Assembly: GCA_038230695.1 (NCBI GenBank)
Contig: JBBRMT010000182.1
Coordinates: forward strand, 1 to 9,436
DNA length: 9,436 nt
Origin: QHBQ01 sp038230695
GTDB taxonomy: Bacteria; Chloroflexota; Chloroflexia; QHBQ01
Direction: 5' to 3'
In this document: one piece after another, positions 1 through 5,222 of the stretch
Position numbering within the stretch: the stretch's first letter is position 1
How the letters are laid out: each line of letters begins with the position of its first letter
Notes under the pieces: generated by a model
Database searches by the model: none
What the model was told of the DNA's origin: nothing
Seen by the model: only the letters and a program-made list of their open reading frames with translations
Program-made: the position numbers and the translations under genes

Positions 1-1
1 A

Positions 2-247
2 TATGGCGGCTTCCTCGACAAGATACCTTTCGGCGCGGCTTTCAACAAGGGGCTTACCTTCAAGATGGGCCAAACCCATGTCCACCGTTATCTTCGCCCC
101 TTGCTTGAGCGGATCATCAATGGCGATATTGACCCTTCGTTCATCATCACCCACGTCTTGCCGATTGGCGAAGCGCCCCACGGGTACGACATCTTCAAGC
201 ATAAGAAGGACGGCTGCATCAAGGTGGTGCTGAAGCCACAAGCGTAG
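2..247 (+). CDS. Zinc-dependent alcohol dehydrogenase, C-terminal fragment (5' end outside window)
   Basis: Only the last 81 codons are present, read in frame from base 2 to the TAG at 245-247. The peptide contains GGFLDKIPFGAAFNKGLTF, then a KMGQTHVHRY segment and DPSFIITHVLPIGEAPHGYD, and ends DGCIKVVLKPQA. This is the C-terminal substrate-side part of medium-chain Zn-dependent dehydrogenases of the COG1063 type, close to the glutathione-dependent formaldehyde dehydrogenase-like members. That family uses NAD(P) to oxidise alcohols or aldehydes in the cytoplasm. The catalytic zinc ligands and the Rossmann fold lie upstream of the window, so substrate and completeness cannot be judged. A hairpin with a T-run follows 32 bases after the stop, so this gene ends its own transcript and is not an operon partner of the oxidoreductase downstream. 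Family assignment is fairly firm; the substrate is unknown. Confidence 0.85.
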   Translation, partial: YGGFLDKIPFGAAFNKGLTFKMGQTHVHRYLRPLLERIINGDIDPSFIITHVLPIGEAPHGYDIFKHKKDGCIKVVLKPQA

Positions 248-279
248 ACAGCGCTACCTGCTGAAGTTTCAGTGCTTAG

Positions 280-306
280 GCCACGCCCCAACAGGCGCGG
301 CTTTTT
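280..306 (+). terminator. Intrinsic terminator of the dehydrogenase gene
   Basis: GCCACGCC (280-287) pairs with GGCGCGGC (294-301) across a six-base loop, with one A/C mismatch in an eight-base stem. Five T residues follow directly (302-306). It sits just downstream of the dehydrogenase stop, where an intrinsic terminator is expected. The mismatch makes it moderately rather than very strong. Confidence 0.65.
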
Positions 307-327
307 GCTGCCCTCTAGCACCCGATC

Positions 328-336
328 TGTTATAAT
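328..336 (+). promoter_or_regulatory. Extended -10 promoter of the molybdopterin oxidoreductase gene
   Basis: A perfect TATAAT (331-336) is preceded by TG one base upstream (328-329), giving the extended -10 form TGnTATAAT. The nearest -35-like hexamer, TTGCTG (305-310), would need a 20-base spacer and overlaps the terminator T-run, so recognition probably relies on the extended -10. Transcription would start near 342-343, leaving a leader of about 24 bases that contains the ribosome-binding site. No operator-like palindrome is visible. Confidence 0.6.
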
Positions 337-366
337 CTTTGCAGCAAGCCAAAGAGGAGAATGCCC

Positions 367-1419
367 ATGTCTGATACTCAGGAGCAGGCGCTGGTGGTGG
401 TCAAGCGTGCGCCGTTCAACGCCGAGACCCCACCCGCCGCGCTGCGCGGACTTTACACCCCCATTGAGAGTTTCTACGTGCGTAGCAACTTTGCCGTGCC
501 TGCCCTCGCCCCCGATAGCTGGCGGTTGACGGTAGGTGGAGCAGTGACCCAGCCGCAGGAGATTAGCTACGCCGACCTGCTAAACGCGCCTGCACGCACC
601 ATCAGCACCACGATGGAGTGCGCGGGCAACCATCGGCTCGGTCTCGCGCCCTTGCCACAGGGCGAACCCTGGGGCGGCGGCGCGGTCAGCAGCGGCCAGT
701 GGCAGGGTGTGCCGCTGCGCTGGGTGTTGGAGCGGGCGGGCGTGCAATCGAGCGCGGTGGAGATATTGTTCGAGGGTGCGGATCAAGGTATAGTGGCAAC
801 TAGCCCTGAAGCTGTGCCTTTTGCCCGATCACTGCCACTAGCCCAGGCGCTCGACCCCGACACCATGCTCGCCTACCAGCTAAACGGCGTGCCACTGCCC
901 CCCGCTCATGGTGGGCCAGTGCGCCTACTAGTCCCCGATTGGTACGGTATGGCCTCGGTCAAGTGGTTGGTGCAGATCACCGCCATCGAGCAGCCATTCG
1001 AGGGCTATTACCAGCGCGAACGCTACATCTATGACCGCCCCGCGCAGCCAGTGCAGCCGGTGCAGCAGATGCTGGTCAAGTCAATCATCACCAGCCCCAC
1101 TTTTGGCACAGCTTTGCATCCTGGCCCTCAACTAATCTCCGGCCTGGCCTGGTCAGGCAGCGGGCCGATAGCGGCGGTTGAAGTCAGCGTGGATGGCGCG
1201 GGAGCATGGCAACCTGCCCAGCTAATCGGCGCGACCACGCCCCACACCTGGCAGGCGTGGCAATTCACCACCCCTGAGCTTGGCCCTGGCCGTCACGCGC
1301 TGCGCTGTCGCGCCACCGATGTAGCTGGTAACACCCAGCCCGATTTGCCGCCCTGGAACCGACTTGGCTACGGCAACAATGCGGTGCAACTCGTTGTGAT
1401 GGAAGTTATTGAGCCGTAG
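367..1419 (+). CDS. Molybdopterin-dependent oxidoreductase, sulfite oxidase family, without export signal
   Basis: The 350-residue product has the two-domain build of sulfite-oxidase-type enzymes. Residues about 30-205 form the molybdopterin-binding domain. It contains TMECAGNHR with Cys85, the position of the molybdenum-ligating cysteine, and HGGPVRLLVPDWYGMASVKW around residues 181-200, the conserved cofactor-contact segment. Residues about 235-348 match the Ig-like Mo-co dimerisation domain. There is no b5-type haem domain, and no Tat or Sec signal at the N-terminus, which reads MSDTQEQALVVVKRAPFN. The enzyme therefore appears cytoplasmic unless exported with a partner. ATG 367 is chosen because GGAG (356-359) lies seven bases upstream; the ATG at 361 would be one base from it. 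The substrate cannot be read from sequence: sulfite, or another S- or N-oxide, is possible. It is a single-gene unit between a terminator and the next promoter. Confidence 0.88.
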   Translation: MSDTQEQALVVVKRAPFNAETPPAALRGLYTPIESFYVRSNFAVPALAPDSWRLTVGGAVTQPQEISYADLLNAPARTISTTMECAGNHRLGLAPLPQGEPWGGGAVSSGQWQGVPLRWVLERAGVQSSAVEILFEGADQGIVATSPEAVPFARSLPLAQALDPDTMLAYQLNGVPLPPAHGGPVRLLVPDWYGMASVKWLVQITAIEQPFEGYYQRERYIYDRPAQPVQPVQQMLVKSIITSPTFGTALHPGPQLISGLAWSGSGPIAAVEVSVDGAGAWQPAQLIGATTPHTWQAWQFTTPELGPGRHALRCRATDVAGNTQPDLPPWNRLGYGNNAVQLVVMEVIEP

Positions 1420-1447
1420 ATGGATCCGCTTGTATTGAGACTCAGTA

Positions 1448-1477
1448 TTGACAAACATCTCGCTTTCGTTGTATACT
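1448..1477 (+). promoter_or_regulatory. Strong sigma-70-type promoter upstream of the metal transporter genes
   Basis: TTGACA (1448-1453, perfect -35) is separated by 18 bases from TATACT (1472-1477, five of six -10 positions). Transcription would begin near 1484 and give a leader of about 120 bases. That leader carries a perfect hairpin (1493-1509) and the Fur-like palindrome (1528-1542) before the ribosome-binding site. A second possible promoter, TTGCTG (1502-1507) with TATGAT (1526-1531) and an 18-base spacer, would place its -10 inside the palindrome. Confidence 0.65.
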
Positions 1478-1492
1478 AGCTTCCGAACCGAG

Positions 1493-1509
1493 GCCAGCAG
1501 CTTGCTGGC
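1493..1509 (+). promoter_or_regulatory. Perfect short hairpin in the leader of the metal transporter genes
   Basis: GCCAGCA (1493-1499) and TGCTGGC (1503-1509) are perfect inverted repeats with a three-base loop. They sit about ten bases downstream of the predicted start of the upstream promoter. No T-run follows, so it is not a classical terminator. It could stabilise the 5' end of the mRNA or be a protein-binding site. Its role is unknown. Confidence 0.4.
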
Positions 1510-1526
1510 ATTCTCTGAAGCCATAT

Positions 1527-1543
1527 ATGATACTAAGTATCAT
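1527..1543. promoter_or_regulatory. Candidate Fur-family (Fur/Zur/Mur) operator
   Basis: ATGATACTAAGTATCAT is a perfect palindrome around a single central A. Its inner 15 bases, TGATACTAAGTATCA (1528-1542), have the 7-1-7 layout of Fur-family boxes. They differ from the consensus TGATAATnATTATCA only at one symmetric pair of positions (A to C, T to G). The site lies about 60 bases upstream of the start codon of a Zn/Mn-type binding protein, the kind of gene such repressors control. It overlaps the -10 of a second possible promoter (TTGCTG-18-TATGAT) and lies about 44 bases downstream of the main promoter's predicted start. Whether the metal is zinc, manganese or iron cannot be told from the box. 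Confidence 0.6.
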
Positions 1544-1604
1544 TAAATACGTAAAATCAGATTGGGTCGGAGTGTACACAGCGGCTCGCAGAAAGGGTAT
1601 AATT

Positions 1605-2591
1605 ATGTTGCAGGTAATGAGAAGGCAAGGGATGCGTGTAGCCGCTTTGCTAACGGTGGCGTTGCTGTTGGCTGGCTGTGGCGGCAGCAGCGGCACACCA
1701 GCGGCAGGCGGTAGCGGCAAGCTGAAGGTGGTTGCCACCACCACCCAGTTGCAGGATCTTGCCAAAAGCGTGCTGGGCGACAAGGTAGAGCTAGTCGGGA
1801 TCCTCACCGCCGATGCTGACCCCCACGAGTACGCGCCCTCCGCCGACGATGTGAGAAGCATCGCTGATGCCGATGTGGTGTTGCGTAGCGGGGTGGAGCT
1901 GGAGAAGTGGATGGACAAGCTGATCCAGAACAGCGGCACGCGGGCGACGGTTGTAGATTGTAGCAATGGCGTTACCCTTCGCAAGGGCGATTCCGCCGAG
2001 CCAGCGGGCGACCCGCACATCTGGTTCAACCCGGCTAACACCAAGGTGATGGTACACAACATTGTTACCGCCGCTAGCGCGAAAGATAGCGCCGACGCTG
2101 CCACCTTCCAGGCCAACGAGCAGGCATACGATAAAAAACTCGACGATCTCGACAGCTATATCAAGAACGCCTGGGCCACCAAAATACCAAACCCTGCTGA
2201 CCGCAAGCTGGTCGGCAACCACGATGCCTTTGGCTACTATATTGACCGCTACAACCTCAACTTTATCGGCTCGGTTATCCCTTCGATGGACACGAATTAC
2301 AGCCCCTCGGCGCTGGATATTGCTACCCTGGAGCAGAAGATCAAGGCGCAGCAGGTTAAGGCTATCTTTGTCGAAAGCAGCCTCAACCCCAAGCTGGCGC
2401 AGCAGATCGCTAGCGATACTGGCGTGACGGTGGTGGATGGCAAGCTCTACGGCGATACCCTCGGCCCTGCGGGTAGCCCCGGCGATACTTACCTGAAGAT
2501 GATGCGCTATGACACCGACCTGATGATCGCAGGTATGACCGGCCAACCGCTGCCCGCTGGCGCGACGCAACCTTTATTACCTGATAAATAA
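1605..2591 (+). CDS. Metal ABC transporter solute-binding lipoprotein (Zn/Mn type, ZnuA/TroA family)
   Basis: The 328-residue product begins with a lipoprotein signal: basic MRRQGMR, a hydrophobic stretch, then LLLAGC with the lipidated Cys25. The mature part is a family 9 (cluster A-I) metal-binding protein. Its four expected ligands are visible: His74 in DPHEY, His138 in DPHIWFNP, His206 in NHDAFGYY and Asp284 in LYGDTLG. IPSMDTNYSPS and VKAIFVESS are further family motifs. The acidic, histidine-rich loop common in ZnuA is absent between His74 and His138, so Mn or mixed Zn/Mn/Fe specificity is possible. An in-frame ATG at 1527 exists, but it starts inside the Fur-like operator and would put about 26 extra residues before the signal peptide. 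ATG 1605, with GAAAGGG at 1591-1597, is preferred. The gene is followed by the transporter ATPase after 75 bases. Confidence 0.92.
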   Translation: MLQVMRRQGMRVAALLTVALLLAGCGGSSGTPAAGGSGKLKVVATTTQLQDLAKSVLGDKVELVGILTADADPHEYAPSADDVRSIADADVVLRSGVELEKWMDKLIQNSGTRATVVDCSNGVTLRKGDSAEPAGDPHIWFNPANTKVMVHNIVTAASAKDSADAATFQANEQAYDKKLDDLDSYIKNAWATKIPNPADRKLVGNHDAFGYYIDRYNLNFIGSVIPSMDTNYSPSALDIATLEQKIKAQQVKAIFVESSLNPKLAQQIASDTGVTVVDGKLYGDTLGPAGSPGDTYLKMMRYDTDLMIAGMTGQPLPAGATQPLLPDK

Positions 2592-2609
2592 GGGTTTGTT
2601 GGCATTACA

Positions 2610-2643
2610 GACCCACCCCCAGCCCCTCCCACCGGGAGGGGAG
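2610..2643. repeat. C-rich hairpin repeat, copy 1
   Basis: This 34-base element starts GACCCACCCCC and ends in a perfect eight-base stem: CCCCTCCC (2623-2630) with GGGAGGGG (2634-2641) and a three-base loop. Copy 3 at 8464-8497 has the same length and matches at 29 of 34 positions, with differences mostly in the loop. Elements of this build (CCC-rich lead plus CCCCTC/GAGGGG hairpin) are recalled as common intergenic repeats in several GC-rich bacterial phyla. It fills much of the gap between the binding-protein and ATPase genes, and could affect read-through or mRNA stability. Confidence 0.75.
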
Positions 2644-2666
2644 TGATTCAGAACAAGGCGGCATAT

Positions 2667-3644
2667 ATGACAAACCCAATTGATATTCATACCCCGATAA
2701 AGAGCGACGACCCCGCCAACAGCAGTAGCGCAATCAGCGTGCGCGGCCTGAGCGTCCGCTATGGCGAACTGCTGGCGCTCGATAATGTCAACGTGGACAT
2801 CGGTTGGGGAACGATCGTGGGGGTGATCGGGCCAAATGGGGCAGGCAAATCCACCTTCCTCAAGGCCATCCTCGGCGTGGTGCCGCACCGCGATACGGCC
2901 CTATTGATTGGCGGCAAGCCGCAGGCAGTGGGCCGTAAGCAGATTGCCTACGTGCCTCAACGTGAAGAAGTGCATTGGGACTTTCCGGTGACCGTGGAAG
3001 ATGTGGCGCTGATGGGCAGCTATGGGCGGCTTGGCTTGTTGGGGCGGCCCAGCGCGAAAGATCGCGAACTGGCGCAGTGGGCGCTAGAGCAGGTGGGGAT
3101 GCTCGACCGCCGCCAGACCCAGATTGCCCAGCTATCAGGCGGGCAGCAGCAGCGCGTGTTCCTCGCCCGCGCTTTGGTGCAGCAGGGCAAGATCCTGATC
3201 CTCGACGAGCCGCTCAACGGTGTGGATGCCAGCACCGAGGAGACTATCCTGCACCTGCTTGACGACTTCCGCAAATCGGGCGGCACTGTGCTGATGGCGA
3301 CTCATGACCTCGACATCGCTACCCGCGTCAGCGACGACCTTTGCTGCATCAATCACACCATCATCGCCTTCGGGCCAACCGCCCAGGTGTTCACCCCCCA
3401 GGTGCTGGCCCGTACCTATGGTGGCAAAATCATGCACACCCACGGTCAGCACGACATTATCATTGGCGAGAATGGCTCAGTCGGGGTCAACCCGCAGCAC
3501 GTTCACGAACACCCCCAGCTAATCCCCACTGTTGGCACAACCGAGGCTAAGGAGTTAGTTTGTCGCAATAAGCGCCCCGCGTTCGTAAACCAAGTTGTTC
3601 TGTACCCTATTCCCCACCCAGCCTTCCCCTTTAGGGGAGGGTAA
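2667..3644 (+). CDS. Metal ABC transporter ATP-binding protein (Mn/Zn/Fe type) with repeat-derived C-terminus
   Basis: The 325-residue product is a complete ABC ATPase: Walker A GPNGAGKST (55-63), Q-loop in YVPQREEVHWDFP (Gln98), signature LSGGQQQ (156-162), Walker B ILILDEP (176-182) and H-loop His213 in MATHD. The segment VPQREEVHWDFPVTVEDVALMG is typical of Mn/Zn/Fe importers of the TroB/MntB/ZnuC group. The protein would energise uptake of the metal captured by the lipoprotein encoded just upstream. ATG 2667 follows AAGG at 2655-2658; an in-frame GTG at 2643 lies inside repeat copy 1, touching GGGGAG, and is rejected. After about residue 252 the tail contains MHTHGQH and HVHEH. Its last dozen or so residues, PIPHPAFPFRGG, are encoded by repeat copy 2. 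No permease gene follows. Confidence 0.92.
   Translation: MTNPIDIHTPIKSDDPANSSSAISVRGLSVRYGELLALDNVNVDIGWGTIVGVIGPNGAGKSTFLKAILGVVPHRDTALLIGGKPQAVGRKQIAYVPQREEVHWDFPVTVEDVALMGSYGRLGLLGRPSAKDRELAQWALEQVGMLDRRQTQIAQLSGGQQQRVFLARALVQQGKILILDEPLNGVDASTEETILHLLDDFRKSGGTVLMATHDLDIATRVSDDLCCINHTIIAFGPTAQVFTPQVLARTYGGKIMHTHGQHDIIIGENGSVGVNPQHVHEHPQLIPTVGTTEAKELVCRNKRPAFVNQVVLYPIPHPAFPFRGG
3602..3641. repeat. C-rich hairpin repeat, copy 2 (divergent, overlaps ATPase 3' end)
   Basis: CCTTCCCC (3622-3629) pairs with GGGGAGGG (3634-3641) across a TTTA loop, with one G-T wobble. It is preceded by CCCCACCCAGC, resembling the lead of copies 1 and 3. It encodes the final codons of the metal ATPase, whose stop (TAA, 3642-3644) follows at once. 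It lies between two converging genes and might help end transcription from either side, though neither strand has a T-run after the stem. Confidence 0.6.
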
Positions 3645-3685
3645 TCAGCACTTTGTCTACAAGGTAATTAGTTAATCAAGATTTC

Positions 3686-4159
3686 TTAAGGCAACAGTGG
3701 CTGGGGCAGGGGGGTGGGAGGTTCGTCCAGGCTTATTGGCAGCCCATGGCTGGTAGCAGCCTGGACGTTCAGCGAGGGGTTGACTTGGCCGCTGCGCCTG
3801 GGGCTATCGGGTAGCGGGGTGGCGGTGCGTACCACTGCGGTTGCCTCCGAGGTAGCGACGAGGGTAGCCGCGTAGGTGCGGGCGGGGCTAATCGCGTTGT
3901 TGTCAGGCAGGTAGCGGCCCAATGTAGCAGGCAGCGCATAACTGAGCAGGCCGAGGATGAGCAGCACAGCGGTTACTGCCGCCAGCGCCGACCAGCGCGG
4001 ACGCTGCATCGGCATGGTCAAGTTGAGAACAGTGTTACGATGGCGTTGCTGCAAGCGACGCTGCAAGGCGGGCCATATATCGCGGCTAGCGGAAACCTCA
4101 TCCGCCGCATAATCGGCCAATGCCTGGCGGAAACGCTGTTCTTTAGTCTGCTTATCCAT
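3686..4159 (-). CDS. Putative single-pass anti-sigma factor
   Basis: The 157-residue protein has a charged cytoplasmic N-terminal part (1-56, with EQRFRQALADYAADEVSASR), one membrane helix at about 57-78 (SALAAVTAVLLILGLLSYAL), and a Thr/Pro-rich outer tail ending PPTPLPQPLLP. This layout and its position directly after an ECF sigma gene suggest the membrane anti-sigma factor that holds that sigma inactive until an envelope signal arrives. There is no cysteine, so it is not a zinc-binding (HxxxCxxC) anti-sigma. I recognise no specific family in the N-terminal part, so the role rests on context. The start is supported by AGGAG (complement of 4169-4173) nine bases upstream of ATG. It is separated from the sigma gene by 100 bases filled with heptamer repeats and was probably co-transcribed with it. 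Confidence 0.72.
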   Translation of the reverse strand: MDKQTKEQRFRQALADYAADEVSASRDIWPALQRRLQQRHRNTVLNLTMPMQRPRWSALAAVTAVLLILGLLSYALPATLGRYLPDNNAISPARTYAATLVATSEATAVVRTATPLPDSPRRSGQVNPSLNVQAATSHGLPISLDEPPTPLPQPLLP

Positions 4160-4176
4160 AATCTGCTTCTCCTATT

Positions 4177-4211
4177 AAGAATGAAGAATGTAGAGCGTAG
4201 AATGTTGAATC
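4177..4211. repeat. Degenerate heptamer array, left part of sigma/anti-sigma gap
   Basis: Five seven-base units lie end to end: AAGAATG, AAGAATG, TAGAGCG, TAGAATG, TTGAATC. The array lies just upstream of the anti-sigma ribosome-binding site. Read as GAATGTA on the plus strand, it is the reverse-oriented counterpart of the array at 4229-4268. Bases 4186-4209 and 4240-4260 form an imperfect inverted repeat (18 matches over 21 aligned positions plus a three-base gap) around a 30-base loop. Confidence 0.65.
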
Positions 4212-4228
4212 CGAACATCACACCACTA

Positions 4229-4268
4229 TACCTTCTACCTTCAACCTTCACTCTACCTTCTACATTTC
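4229..4268. repeat. Degenerate heptamer array, right part, overlapping sigma stop codon
   Basis: The units are TACCTTC (4229-4235), TACCTTC (4236-4242), AACCTTC (4243-4249), a four-base interruption ACTC, TACCTTC (4254-4260), then a longer TACATTTC (4261-4268). On the coding (minus) strand this reads as GAAGGTA units. The stop codon of the sigma gene (complement of 4260-4262) and its last two codons lie within it, so array growth or loss could alter the end of the protein. Confidence 0.65.
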
Positions 4269-4862
4269 ATCTCCGCCCAACCAGGCGGGTAGCAACTGGC
4301 GCATCCGCTGACGGGCAACGCTCAAGCGCCAGCGCACCGTGCCAGTGGCGCAATCGAGTCGTTCCGACATCTCCGTATCGCTCATATCCAGATAGTAACG
4401 CAGCACGATGGCGGTACGTTGCGCGGGTGGCAAGCGGTCGAGGGTGGCGGCCACTGCCGCGCTGACCTCGCTGGATTCGAGGATTTCATCAAGGCTCAGG
4501 TCGGGGCTGGTTAGTTCGATGCTCTGAGCGGCATCTTCGGTTTCAAGTGGCAGGTGCCGATCGCGTCTTGCCGCCGCCTTCAGCGCATCGTTGGCGACAC
4601 AACGCATAAACCAGGGCGCAAAGGGACGGGTGGCATCGAACTGGTGGATGCGGTCGTAAACCCGCAGGAAGGCCGACTGCACCACATCCTCGGCCAGCGC
4701 GTGGTCGCGGGTGATCAGGAAAGCGACGCGCAAGGCTTTGGTCTGGTGCAGTAGCACCAAACCCTCAAGCCCTCCGATGTCTCCCTGCTGCAGCCGGGAG
4801 ATGGCTTCGCTCTCATCCATATATGCTGTCGCCACTCCTACCGCTAGCGTATAATCGGCCAA
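4260..4862 (-). CDS. ECF-type RNA polymerase sigma factor (sigma-70 family)
   Basis: The 200-residue protein contains only sigma regions 2 and 4. Region 2 spans about 32-102, with ITRDHALAEDVVQSAFLRVY and FAPWFMRCVANDALKAAARR, the -10 recognition and core-binding part. Region 4 spans about 135-190, with LDRLPPAQRTAIVLRYYLDM, then the helix-turn-helix SDTEMSERLDCATGTVRWRL that reads the -35. An acidic linker (about 107-130) joins them. Such factors redirect RNA polymerase in response to envelope or stress signals, usually under an adjacent anti-sigma factor, here the next gene. The start is TTG at 4862-4860, six bases after GGGGAGGG on the minus strand (complement of 4869-4876). An ATG at 4820 (residue 15) has its nearest AGGAG 14 bases away and is less likely. 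The target promoters are unknown. Confidence 0.9.
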   Translation of the reverse strand: MADYTLAVGVATAYMDESEAISRLQQGDIGGLEGLVLLHQTKALRVAFLITRDHALAEDVVQSAFLRVYDRIHQFDATRPFAPWFMRCVANDALKAAARRDRHLPLETEDAAQSIELTSPDLSLDEILESSEVSAAVAATLDRLPPAQRTAIVLRYYLDMSDTEMSERLDCATGTVRWRLSVARQRMRQLLPAWLGGDEM

Positions 4863-5003
4863 CGTTAGCCCTCCCCTGTTATTATCCGCGATGTGTCAAG
4901 GTTGTTGGCTTTTTACCCACTTTGCCCCCAACAAATGTTTGCCCTGAAAGATATACTAAATAGGGCGGCGCTAAGTTTCATTTTTGCAATGCAACGTCGG
5001 TAG

Positions 5004-5022
5004 GGGCGAACGTCCTTCACCC
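5004..5022. repeat. Degenerate hairpin resembling a GGGGCGAAC-type intergenic repeat
   Basis: GGGCGAA (5004-5010) pairs with TTCACCC (5016-5022) across CGTCC, with one mismatch. The lead TAGGGGCGAACG resembles the start of a palindromic intergenic repeat I recall from several bacterial phyla, so this may be a decayed copy. There is only one example in the window, so the assignment is weak. Confidence 0.3.
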
Positions 5023-5076
5023 TGATCGTGTATGCAAGAACGTGGCGGCGCACGCCTGTTGGCATAGAACTAAAAC

Positions 5077-5105
5077 TTGCACGGTAAACGTATTTATTGT
5101 ACAAT
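5077..5105 (+). promoter_or_regulatory. Probable promoter of the first Agl23-like gene
   Basis: TACAAT (5100-5105, five of six -10 positions) is 17 bases downstream of TTGCAC (5077-5082, which keeps the TTG of a -35). Transcription would start near 5112, giving a leader of about 110 bases that begins with a perfect hairpin at 5116-5132. The weak -35 might allow or need an activator. Confidence 0.5.
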
Positions 5106-5115
5106 AGCGCGAGCA

Positions 5116-5132
5116 GCAAGGCTTTGCCTTGC
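5116..5132 (+). promoter_or_regulatory. Perfect hairpin at the start of the Agl23-like mRNA leader
   Basis: GCAAGGC (5116-5122) and GCCTTGC (5126-5132) are perfect inverted repeats with a TTT loop. They lie within a few bases of the predicted transcription start. No T-run follows. A stabilising 5' stem-loop or a DNA operator are both possible. Confidence 0.4.
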
Positions 5133-5222
5133 CCTAACACCGTTATGCCCCAAATAGTGACAACATAATGTGCCATTCTTCCCCGCGCTGGTGAATAGCT
5201 AAACCAGGGAGACTCTTTTACG

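Larger units (their letters stand above)
4863..5222. other. 360-bp divergent intergenic region between sigma factor and Agl23-like genes
   Basis: No credible gene lies here. It holds the sigma gene's ribosome-binding site (4869-4876), an imperfect hairpin (5004-5022), a sigma-70-like promoter (5077-5105) and a perfect hairpin (5116-5132), all listed separately. The minus-strand reading frame spanning 4913-5299 runs into the Agl23-like coding region and shows no domain. I could not identify a sound promoter for the sigma gene: TTGACA at 4899-4894 (minus) is only seven bases from GATAAT. An ECF-type autoregulatory promoter cannot be excluded. Confidence 0.5.

Noticed and set aside
1527..1604. 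Longer N-terminus for the metal-binding lipoprotein from ATG 1527
   Set aside because: It would start in the Fur-like palindrome and place extra residues before a complete lipoprotein signal; ATG 1605 has a well-spaced purine-rich ribosome site.
1442..2116. Minus-strand open frame of 224 codons
   Set aside because: It overlaps the promoter, operator and first half of the clearly recognisable metal-binding protein gene, and its translation shows no domain; a GC-rich shadow frame.
1791..2570. Minus-strand open frame of 259 codons
   Set aside because: It lies entirely opposite the metal-binding protein gene, whose ligand motifs are intact, and shows no recognisable family or ribosome site.
2610..2643. 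C-rich hairpin copies as intrinsic terminators
   Set aside because: Stems are strong, but no T-run follows on either strand at any of the three copies.
4177..4268. Heptamer arrays as a CRISPR array or phage attachment site
   Set aside because: Units are seven bases, degenerate and without spacers; there are no cas genes, integrase or tRNA nearby.
4881..4899. TTGACA and GATAAT on the minus strand as a promoter for the sigma gene
   Set aside because: They are only seven bases apart, and use of GATAAT as the -10 would start transcription almost at the ribosome-binding site.
4952..4957. TATACT as a plus-strand -10 in the intergenic region
   Set aside because: No -35-like hexamer lies 16-19 bases upstream and it is about 270 bases from the gene.
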